Below, piece after piece: positions 47,401 through 59,400 of a stretch of 64,000 nt of DNA; position 1 is the stretch's first letter, and every line of letters begins with the position of its first letter. Source of the DNA: Loripinus fragilis (Eukaryota; Mollusca; Bivalvia; Lucinida; Lucinidae); NCBI GenBank assembly GCA_964019695.1, contig OZ026514.1:99378845-99442844 (forward strand), in the 5' to 3' direction. The translations under genes were made by a program, and so were the position numbers. The notes under the pieces were generated by a model, which searched no databases, was not told where the DNA came from, and saw only the letters and a program-made list of their open reading frames with translations.

Positions 47401-50400
47401 ATTCATATCTGAACCTCAGACCTCTTGCCCTTGGCTGCTCGACTATCTCCACCCAGGGTCCTCCTGCATCAAGTCCCTGCTGGCCCCTTGACGGCTGGCG
47501 GGATGTAGATTTTGGCGGAGCAGGCCTTGGCTTTGATACTGTTGCATTTAAGTTGGGATTGGCTGTTTAATAAAGGGATCAAGATCTTGATTAAGAAATA
47601 ATATTAACCCTTCTCCTGCTATAATGTTTTTCCTGAAAATGTGCCTTTTTACGTCTGTTGCATAATTACATTCAATTGCACTTCCGACTACATTTTTTCA
47701 TGGAAGCAAACAATATAAACCCTTATCAGACTGCTCCCTTAGTCTGATCTGGGTCCATAGTGTTAGCAATATAGGCTATCCAAGAACATAAGCATAAAAT
47801 TGTCATTTCCCTATAATTCCTCTGTATTTTTTTTCAATTAAAACATAATTCATTTATAATACAGTCCTTTCTTATGGACTCCAAACATAGCATTATATCT
47901 GGAAATGTTCTTATCTCCAGCGCACATAAGACTTTGTAAACATGTGATCTATCTTTAATGCTTTTCAATGAAATACAATGTATAGACATTTCTCAGTGAA
48001 ATTGAAAAGTATATATGTCACTGTTTCAAAAATAACACTTATAGAGGACTAATTTTTCCCTCTTATCGCATTCCGTGTTCCACGTTTCCATTATTCCACG
48101 AAAAAAAACATCTTTATAAATTCTAATTGTTCCTATGTTTGTTAATAACTCGCTACATGTGAATGACATCATTAAAGACACTGACATTGCGCATTTTGTT
48201 GCCCAACAAGTCAGACCGAATTTTTCTTCAATTAATTTTCTTCTCAATTTTTTCAAGAACTATTCATAATAATGCACTTTTCAGCTATTATCTAGCTGCA
48301 AACTCAGGGACCAAGCTGGCCCAGAATTTTAGGGAGAAGTGACTTCTCCCTGCAGGACAATTAGGGAGAAGTGACAGTCAGAGAAGTTATAGCGCAAAAC
48401 TATGACATTTTCTGTCAATTTAGAAGCAAATCAGCCATTACACATACTATTGCCATTTAATGGAAGGAGAAACACGATGCAGTGGTAGTAGATTGTCTGA
48501 TAATGTCACCACAGCTTGCATTTGTGTGGTGCCAGGATGAAAATGAGTCTCCCTAAAAAAAAAAAAAAAAAAATTTTTTTTTTTTTTAGGGAGACTCCCA
48601 CTTATTATCCCTGGGTCCCATTTAGGGCGAAATTTCGGCCCCCAGGGCGACCATTTCACCCTAGTCGCCCCCTAGCTTGGTCCCTGAAACTTCCATCCAA
48701 TATTTTGTCCAGAAAGAATGATGGACACCACAGAAAGGACGTGTAAAAGGATCAGGAACAAGGGTAGCTTTCTCTACATGGGCGAATCCAGTTTTGTCAG
48801 AGGGGGTCCAACTTTGACGTTGTTTTTTTTTCAGTTGATGAGAGGAGGAAGGATCCAAATAACACTATAAGCGGGCCATCATTGGCCGGCCAGCAAAACG
48901 CCATTTAAATGACGTTCCACTGGCGTGCTGATGATGGCCCAACATTGAATGCTGGCTTGGTATCTTTGTGGTTTTTCAGGGGATCCTGACCAGTATTGCT
49001 AAGAAACCCGATATTTTTGTGATTTTTCAGAGGGGGGGGGGGGGGGGGGGGGCGGGGGGTCCAGACCCCCTGTCCCCCACTCTAAATCCGCGCATGCTCT
49101 ATGATAAGACATGGTTTACAAAGTTAAATTATTGCTGTTTTGAAGCATAAAAGAAACAGAAACTTATATTTTTTAGTGCAAGATCAAATTTTTATTCCAC
49201 TCATGAAAATCAAAAGTGATATTGTCACTGGTCACTCTGTAATACCACTTTTGGTGTTCATTCTTTTAAATAAAATTAGAGCATACACCGAAAAAATCTA
49301 ATATCTTTTTTATCTTTTAAAATGGAATGTTGAAAGACAGTTTAGGCCATCCTTAAAAAATTGTATGTGCTGTGTGCTGTCACCCCTTGGACTCACCCAA
49401 AATGCCACCTACCCCCTAAATGATGGCAATTTTGCAAAAACATTATGGTTGTTTCAGGGGGGAAAAATCTAATTTTAAGACATTTATTTTTTATTTTTAA
49501 TGCCTTTTAAAACAAATCTGTGGGGGGAGGGGGACCTACCTACCTACCCACCTGGAAAATTATGAGTCGGGTGACAATAAACACAATTTTAAAGAATGGC
49601 CTTATTTATTATAAAATTGCTATTGCTAACCCTACTTACCTCCTGGAGTGATTGCCTGTTGCTGGTTCAGCGCCTGTATCTGGGCAGCCAGCTCAGGATC
49701 TAAGAAGTCCAAGTTCTCTATGTTAGCACTTTTGAGGATCAGCTCAAGATCCCTTGAGGAGAGTCGTATTTCCCCAGGTTCTGTTTTTAAAAAAATCAAA
49801 CATCAATATAAATGTACAATCTAAGTTTTATTCTGCTGATAGGATCTACTTTTATTTTACCGTATTCAACCATAATAAACCTGCATATGGTCATAGGTCT
49901 TGTCGGTGATTTTTATTGTATTTTTGTTACTTTCCCATGTGGTAACCTGGGTCAGGTGTGGTACTTGATTGTATCGTTTGAATCATTTCCTGATCTTTGC
50001 CATCTTTCTTACTTAGATGAACAAAAAAATTCAGCGTAAAATTGTAAATATTTTCTTACCAATCACTTTTAACATATGTTTTGGGTGTTCAAAAGAACTG
50101 TCTCAATGAGACTATTCTTTTGAGTACCCACAACAAATAAGATTTTTTTTCTTGGGGGGTGGTGGGGGGGGGGGTACGCACTCCTAACGAAAGTCTGCAC
50201 TCATCAACTATAAACATGATTTTGAATACTCATTTGATATAGGGGATAACTGACAGTACTGTAATCAAAATTTTCATTTGGGGAGGTATATCGTCGGATA
50301 TACGGTAGGAAATTTAGTTTTATGCAGCCTTAAAATGTGATTTCCGACCATATATTGGACGTCTGTCATATACCTCCCCTAATGAAATTTTTTAATATGG

Positions 50401-53400
50401 TTATCCAAATTCTAATGCAAATTTACATGGAGCGTTGCAAGCTGAATAAAACCACATGTCATCCAGTGAAATGTGACGTAATTAATGACGCCTAACTATT
50501 TCCAACAGTATATGTTGCAAATTTTTGATTTAAGCGAATCAGATTTCCCGTTTCAAAAGCAAGTGCATTAATTAGAATTATTAACATTCCTGTTAAAAAG
50601 CACTCTGATTAGATTGCGCTAATAAATGTATGTATGCTGGTCAATATTTTACTTCTTTGAAAGACTGAAAGTAAGTCAAAAGTCAAACATGATTTGGGAT
50701 TTTCAAAAAGTTTTTCAGTTGTCTTTTTTTGGCTTATTCGGGTAAAAGCCCCTGCCCAGCCCATTTTCTGTATCTCCATTGGAAATACTGGAATACAAAC
50801 TAGAGGACCTGAAGGTCCTGAAGCCCTCACCTGATCTCCTCAATAACCTTAAAATAGGTCAAGGTCAGCTTAGGCTTATTATTGAAACACATTTTGTTTT
50901 ACCATATATGGGGGTGGCGGCCATTTTGGTCAAGTGACCTTAAACAATTTAATGAATACTCCATATGAAATTTGAGTTCAAACAGCCAAGTGATTTCTGA
51001 GAAAAAGATGTTTAGATACGTATGTGATCGTATGTGGCAGTCCAAATGAGTGACCTTGGACGAAATCTCACAGGTCAGCTTGACATTTGGCATTGTCTCA
51101 TTAGGTAGGTAAGTATTATGATTTCGGCTTAGACAGTTATAGTTTAAAGAACAGTTCAGGATTTTTCCCATATAAATACATTAGGAATCAAATTTGACCT
51201 TGTCGTAAAGTAGGTCAATGCCAACCTAGATTCGTCATTTTTGCAAACCTGGTAAGGCCCGCTTCCCTAATGCTACATACCCAGTACCAAGACCATTGGC
51301 CTTTTGGTTCCAAAGAAGATTTAAAGGGGGTTTAGCATCTGTCTGACTGCCATAAAAAGCTCTGACGTTTTGTTTTTTAGCCCTCAACTTATTTTACAGA
51401 AGTCCAATGGTCTATTTCAAAGAAAACTGTAATTTTCAAAGGTTCCACTTTTTCCAAGGGGGGTCCAATTGCTTATTCCCTATAGAAACCCATATAACTT
51501 GTGATTTTCCAGGGGGTCCAAACCATGCCCCCCCCCCCCCCCCCCCCCCTATGGATCCGCACTTGCAGAGAGATAAATTAATGTATAATCGCTCAAAATT
51601 CTTCTTATCAGTGAACTAAGGAGTTTTGACTTTTAGGCCTCAAATAAACAATTGTGTGCCTAATTTATGGCCCCCTGTCATAAAATTTAAAACATTTTTT
51701 GGATTTCCAGTCCCCCATGTAAAAACTTTACAAAATAAAACTATTTTGCTATATTTTTAAATTTTGGAGATTCAGGAACAACCAACAACGGACTGGATTA
51801 TCAGAATGTGTTTAATCTTTGACCGGTTTGGGTCATCTAAGACCTTTTTCACATGTATTATGCATAACTTACTGAAGTACAAAAAAACGGATAAGGTTGG
51901 TCACGTGATCTCTATTGTTCTAAAATAGTGATGAAAATGAAAGTATGAAATGAAGTAAGTTTTAACTGTTTATACTGTTATAGTAGTTCTAGAATCTCTG
52001 TTTAGTCCTTGTATGCACTAAAATCCGATACACTGTTGTTACAGTTACACTGTCTGTATTCTCTGTGTCGTCCTGTGTTATGGTGCTGCAGGACGATGAT
52101 GGGGAAACTTCATGGTCTTCTAATGTCTGTAATTGGTTCAGTCTCCCTATAGTTGATATCTCGTCTGTAACTGTCATTAAAGCTTCTTCCAAGGTTACTG
52201 CGATGAAGGGGTCTAGTCTGCTAATGCGTGGTTTCTGTTTGATCTTGTTGATGTGGCTGGTTTCATTGTTAGGTACAGGAACGTAAATCCGGTGTACTGT
52301 TCTTGGTCTGACTTCAGGTGGGGGGATCGGCCCCGGGATCCATGGTTTGGGTGCCTGGATATCTGGTGTCCAGCGTGGGTTCTTTGTTGTTAGTTTTACT
52401 GGTCTTGGTTCTGTGTCTCCATGTACATTTTGGGCGTGTTTCCTGGCGGTTTCTAATCTAGCAAATGTTTTATTGCAACGCCAGCATTGGTGTCTGGTTC
52501 TGTCTGTCTGGTGGAATGCTTCATTGTGGCGTCTTCGGTTGCCCAATGTAGAAAAATTCTTAAATTAAATCTAAATTTAATTTTTAAATTTTGTCTTACC
52601 AGAAAACACATTTTTTTTTGTTTTGGCCTTATTAAAATAAAACTAGAGCACAAGTCGATGGTAAACCATCGCAAATACCCGCTTTTTGACCTATAATCAT
52701 AACCTTGGGGTCAAGGTCACACCAAATGTAGCTCAGTACCTTCTACATAATATGAAAGTTTAAAGTTGCTATGTCCAATAGTTAAGGAGAAGAAGCATTA
52801 ACAAAAATACACTATATGACCTTGACCTATGGATCAAGGTGACACAAAATGTTGTCCAGTGTACTTCAAATCATATGACCTTTGCACCTGCAAAATTAGA
52901 AATTGCAACGTCCAACAGTTTAGGAGAAATTGCATTTTCAAGAAAGAACATTATTTGACCTTTGACCTTAACCTTGGGGTTAAGGTCACACTTAATGTTG
53001 CTCAGTACTCCCTGCATCATGTGGCCTTTTCACCTGCAAGGTTTGAGGTTTCTACGTCCAACAGTTCAAGGAGATGCATTTACAATAAAATACATTATTT
53101 GACCTTTAACCTTGACCTAGGGGTCAAGGTCACACAAAATGTTGCCAAGTACCCTCTACATAATGTGACCTATCTAGGCACAAAGTTTGAAGTTGCTATG
53201 TCTTACCGTTTAAGAGGAAGTGCATTTACAAGAAAATACATTTTTTGACCTTTGACCTTGACCTAGGGGTCAAGGTCACACAAAATATTGCCCAGTACCC
53301 TCTTCATTATGTGACCTATCTAGGTACAAAGTTTAAAGTTGCTATGTCTAACGGTTTAAGAGACTATGCATTAACAAGAAAATACATTTTTTGACCTTTG

Positions 53401-56400
53401 ACCTTGACCTAGGGGTCAAGGCCACACAAAAATGTTGCCCAGTACCTTCTACATCATGGGACCTATCTAGGTACAAAATTTAAAGTTGCTATGTCTAACG
53501 GTTTAGGAGATGCATTTACAAGAAAATACATTATTTGACTTATAAGGTCACATGAAATGTTGCCCAGTACCCTCTAAATCATGTGACCTATCTACGTACA
53601 AAGTTTAACATTGCTATGTCTAATGGTTTAGAAGGAGATACATTTACAAGAAACATGACGGACAGACGCACAGACGGACAAACTTTGGTACCAAATTAAT
53701 ATACCCTTTTTCTCTAAAGAAAAAAGCGGGTATAAAAACTGTTAGTACTTGTTTTATTCTATACAAGACAGACAGACAGGGGCGCCCGGATAGCTCAGTC
53801 GGTAGCGTGTTCAGCTGACCAGCTGGATACCTCTGCCACACAGGTTCGAGTCTCGCTAGCAATAAATATTGATTAGTGAAACAAGTTGGCTGCTTTTAAA
53901 AAGCCGCCAATAGTTTAGGTTTGGCAAATAGGTTGTTTTTATGACAGCATTCTTTTACTTTATTATTATTACAATAGGTCTTGTTTAACAAATCTTAGAG
54001 TCAGCAGAACCTCGGACCCAATTATACTGGGTCCGAGGCAGAATAGGTGTTTGAAAAGATTATTTGTACAGATTGTATTATCGAGCATGAGCTCTTGCGA
54101 ATGAACCTTCGCTACTACATGTAGAAAATGTCTGACCAAAATCTAGACCTTTAAGCCGCTGGGTAGGTTTTATAGGGTTTTACCAAACAATAAAGTACCA
54201 AATTTTGTGTGCTCCCTAAAAATATTGATGTTTTTGTTTTCAATAAACCACACATCAATTTTCCATGTTTTGATTTTACCCATTGAATTTTCTCGGACGG
54301 TACAGAGCCTGAGAGGTCCAGATAAGCTTTCAGTTCAATTGGGTATTTACCCCACACGATTTTTATGAATTGCTTTTTTCCAAAAACAATTGCTTAAAAT
54401 ATTTTTTTACCCCACATAGATTTTTGAAATTGCTTATTTATAAGTTATAATTAAAGTACCTAATAATCTTTAATAATTATAGTTAATAATTTAAATAATA
54501 ATCTTAGTTTTTGTAATGGAAGAAACATACAGATTGAGTGACTTTAAGTACTTTGTGCAAATACTTTAGCCAGTAACTGACAAATGACTTGCTTAATGTA
54601 TCAAACTTCAAAGGAGACTTAGTAACATCACAACAAGAGAAAGGCTTGAACTGGCTACCACACTAAGTGTGCTAAAATGGGATATATTCATATTTAGATC
54701 AATTTGTTTTTTCTTTTGCTTGTCCAAAATTTAATTGCTTTTCGCTACCCCTTCATTTATAAAACCATTGCTTTTTCCAAAATTTAATTCCTTTTTGTTA
54801 CCCCTTCATTTGAAAACAATTGCTTTTTTCACAAATTTTAATTGCTTAAATACCCCCAAAAAGCGGCTTATCTGTTCCTCTGCAGTACATTTTGAGGTAC
54901 AACATTACAATGCATTTAAAAGTAAATAGTAATCCAAAACATTTATTACCTAATGTATAAACATTGATGTGACATGGCTTTGAATTTTACCTATAGCAGT
55001 GTTAGATTTAGGCTTGATTTCTATTGGGTCCCTGGGACCCAGGGCATCAACAAAAGTTGAGTCCAATGTAAATTTTACTGAGTCCCAGAAAGTTTCCCAA
55101 CCTAATTTTTTTGCAATATTAAACACAGAGAAGTTAGCTAAAACTACCAATTAACTTTAATCTCAAACATTTTCAGTTTACACTAAGTGATTGACTATCA
55201 ATTAAAAAAAGCAAAAAAAAAGCAGACTTAGCAGTGATGGAGTCTTTGACTATTAAACTTTTTCGCTTTTAAAAAGTCTTTACTTGACGCTCTAGACCAA
55301 GATTATTTTACTTGTGCCTGTTGTAAATCGCTGAACCTGTCTGTGAACGCATTTTTTAACGGATAAAACATCGATTTGTGATAGTATTGACTTCAGAATA
55401 CACTTTATTAAGTTATTTAAATGTTTCTAGTGTGATTCTCCATTTTTACCTTTGGAAAAACCGTAAATCATTATTTATAGCTGAGCCTCGTTCTGATTTC
55501 AACCGTTGCTATGAACAACGGATGTCGGAAAACCACAACTGAATACTATTTATAGCAGTCTCTTTGTGATTTTAAAGCCTTGCAAAGTACAAAAGATCGA
55601 TAGTCAAGGGTTTTAACTCTCTTTACTATTGAGCTGGCTTAAATGTGTTGAAAGTCGACTGCTTTTGATCTTGCGTTCCATGGACGCAAGCTACTTGTCT
55701 TTTTTGCTACCAACATTTTCGTTGCGTATTTAGATATTATTACGGCGTAAACGCTAACACTGTATAGCGTTTCTTTTGTCAGTCAGTATATATTGATGAC
55801 ACTGATGATGAACAGACGCATAAAGGAAGTCTTAACCTAGGTTAGCTAAAAGAGGATTATCTTTTGTTTTAAAATAACTTCAGAGAAATATATAAGGATC
55901 CTCAAAATGCCTGTTACCAAAATTATACAAACTGTTCCATTCCACTGAACAAACTAGTCATTATAATTGTATCTGTTAGCACACTCAAAAGTTGCAATCA
56001 TTTAGTAAGAGTGCTTGAATGGAAAATTGGAATTTTTCTGTCTTGACTGGGGCCAGTCTAATACCTCCAACTAAAAATAAAAGATGCTCTTATTTTTTCT
56101 GGTGTATCAATTTGTTTTCAGGACTGATGCCAGTCTAGACTTAAAGTACCATCCAATACCATAAGTATGTCGAACAGTTTGGATTTGGATGACAACCAAC
56201 ATTTTGCTAGTCTGATTAGGGTCTGAAAGGTTAACAGTAGGACTAGCATGCAAAGGGTCCATACATTTCATCTGGTACATGACCTTAGAGATGTCAGACT
56301 TTATGCATTTATGCATTCTTAAATCATCTCTGGGTAAGGTATCACTGACTATTTGCCTCTTCAAAATCCATGCATCGTGTAACTTGTATAATTTCATGTT

Positions 56401-59400
56401 ATCTGTGCTTTAATAAGCTCCCTTTTTACTTTGGATTTCTTACTGACCAACTGTCTTATTATTCTCTTCAGCAGAATAGTGGCTAAATGTCATACCAGGT
56501 CGGCCTAGGTCAATCTTTGAAGAACATGATGCAATCAGAATTTCAAGATAGACTGGGAAACCAGAAAATGACAAATCTATATTTACAAATGACATCAGTT
56601 TAATCTTAGACAGAGGTCCCATGATTGGTTACATTTGGTCACATGCTCCTCCATGGTACAGCTCTTATTCTCACCTTATATATTGTGTTTAGGTGCCCAT
56701 GCACCTAAACAAAAATATCAAATTGTTCCTGCAGTGGTATGTATCTCAATGGTTTATGGGTTGCGGTGGTTTCACAGTGTATTTCCCGACTGGACACAGA
56801 GAACTGCACTGGCTTTACCCACCACTAGACAGTTGGCGTCTTAGAAGCAGAATTGCTTAAGTCTGACGCCTATCTCCAGTAAGATAGAACTGGAAATAAA
56901 AGCACCGCAAGCACTGCATAATACCCCGCCACTGCTGGGGGCACCAAAAGTTATTTTGTGAGATATATAATGCCTAAATAGCAACAGAACTGAGATAGAC
57001 AGTGATATGACGTCCTTAGTCACAATATGTAACCTTTGATGGTCAACATATCTGTGAAGTTTCATTCAGATATTTCATATAGTAAAGGAACTACAGGTCA
57101 AAAACATTTTCCAGATTAATCAAAGGCGGATAACTCATGAACTGGAAAGGTAAGAGTGACGGTCCTTCGTTGTAATATGTAACCTTTGCTGTTAAACATA
57201 TCTGTGAAGTTTCATTCAGATATCATAAACAGTAAAAAAATAACAGGCCAGAAACCATTTTTAAAGGGAGAAAGGGCAGTAACTCCATCGAAAATGGTCG
57301 GATTTTGCCCATTAACAATCCCATACCACTCATCCCCAATAACAATATGTATGCAAAATTTGAAAAAATTCTGTGCATAAATACTCAAGTTATCGATCGG
57401 AAACAGTGAGCACGGACGGATGAAATGAACTACAGGTCAAAAACCAATTCTCGGATCAATCAAGGGTGGATAACTCACAATCTGGAGAGGTAAGAGTGAT
57501 GATCCTTACCCACAATATGTAACATTTGATGGTCAACATATCTGTGAAGTTTCACTCAGATACTCCATATAGTAAATGAACTACAGGTCAAAAACCATTT
57601 TTCAGATCAATCAAGGGCGGATAACTCATGAACTGGAAAGGTAAGGGTGACGGTCCTTACTTAAAATATGTAACCTTTGATGTTCAACATATCTGTGAAG
57701 TTTCATTCAGATATTCCATATAGTAAAAGAAACTACAGGCCAAAAACCAATTCTCAGATCAATCAAGGGTGGATAACTCACAATCTGGAACGGTAAGAGT
57801 GACTATCCTTAGTCACAATATGTAACCTTTGATGATCAACATATCTGTGAAGTTTCATTCAGATATTCCATATAGTAAATGAACTACAGGTCAAAAACCA
57901 TTTTCAGATCAATCAAGGGCAGATAACTCATAAACTGGAAAGGTAAGAGAGATGGTTCTTTGTCACAGTATGAAACCTTTGATGTGAAACATATCTGTAA
58001 AGTTTCATTTAAATATTCCACATAGTAAAAGAACTACGGGTAAAAAACATTTTTTAATTCAATCAAGGGCGGATAACTCACAAACGTGAAAGGTAAGAGT
58101 GACGGTTCTTAGTCACAATATGTTACCTTTGATGTGAAACATATCTGTGAAGTTATATTCAGATATTCCATATAGTAAAGGAACAATAGGTCAAAAACCT
58201 TTTTTCAGACCTATCAAGGGCAGATAACTCACAAACTGGGAAGGTCAGAGTGACGGTCCTTAGTCACAATATGTAACCTTTTATGTGCAACATATCTGTG
58301 AAGTTTCATTCAGATATCATGAACAGTAAAGGAATAACAGGCCAGAAACCATTTTTCCAATACAAAAAAGGGCAGTAACTCCGTTAAAAATGGACGGATT
58401 TTGCCCATTAACAATCCCATACCACTCATCGCCGATAACAATATGTATGCAAAATTTGAAAAAATTCCGTGAATAAATACTCAAGTTATCAAACGGAAAT
58501 GGTGAGCACGGACGGACGGACAGACAGACACAGAAAGGTATAACATAATACCCCGACACTAAAGTGTGGCGGGGTATAAAAAACACCATATAGTAGCCTC
58601 TATTTTTTGCAGACTGAATAATCTGTTAAAATGGACCCTTCAGAAATAGAGAAACTTTTTTCATCCTCAAAAATACACATCTAGCTAGTAGACTGACGTT
58701 ACATACCAGCGTAAAAATAGAATGAATGATTTAATTTGATGAAAGTCATTTGTTTGTGTTTGTTATCTGTTTGATCTTCTCGAGTCAATCGAAGAATAGT
58801 TTTTACTGCTGGAACCGCCGTTAATATGTTTCTTCGTACAGCTTGTAGTTAGGGAAGCCTCATTTGGAACTTTTGCTATTTCAGACGTTACTTCAGTGCG
58901 TCAAAAAAGTTAGAAACTTGATTGATAATCAACTCATTTTCTGCCGATTAAGACCAGTGACCATAGAAATTTTCTGTAATCCCAGCTGATATTGGACAGG
59001 TATTGGGGTTGCTAATCAAAGTTTTTTTTACTCCAGCGGCGTGTCTGTCATCTACTGAATTTTGACATGTGCCGATTACAGACCTGTTTACAGTGAAAGT
59101 CTTGTATGTGTAGTCAAGGAGGCAGTTATGTGTAGTTTTGAGTACTAATGTGTAGTCTATCATACGCCAAGTTTAACAAACTATATTGCCTTAAATAAAA
59201 GGCTAAAATAGATAAGAATTTAATTAACTTTTTACATACCCACCAAAAACTTAAAAGCCAATCAAAGTTCTCATAATAAAAATATCATATGCAGCCCTGT
59301 TAACTTCAGGCTTCGTCCATGTAGAGTCAGAAAGTCAGTAAACCAGACAGGTATTAGTGGCGGATTTAGAGGGAACCCCCCTTTGAGACTAAAATATTAA

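Noticed and set aside
51989..52561. The zinc-finger exon as an alternative REL exon
   Set aside because: REL coding exon 1 ends in phase 1. Joined to this exon it meets a stop after a few codons, so it belongs to something else.
53777..53860. A tRNA gene
   Set aside because: A and B boxes are present, but the ends do not pair as an acceptor stem and the cloverleaf cannot be closed. It is a SINE head or decayed tRNA relic.
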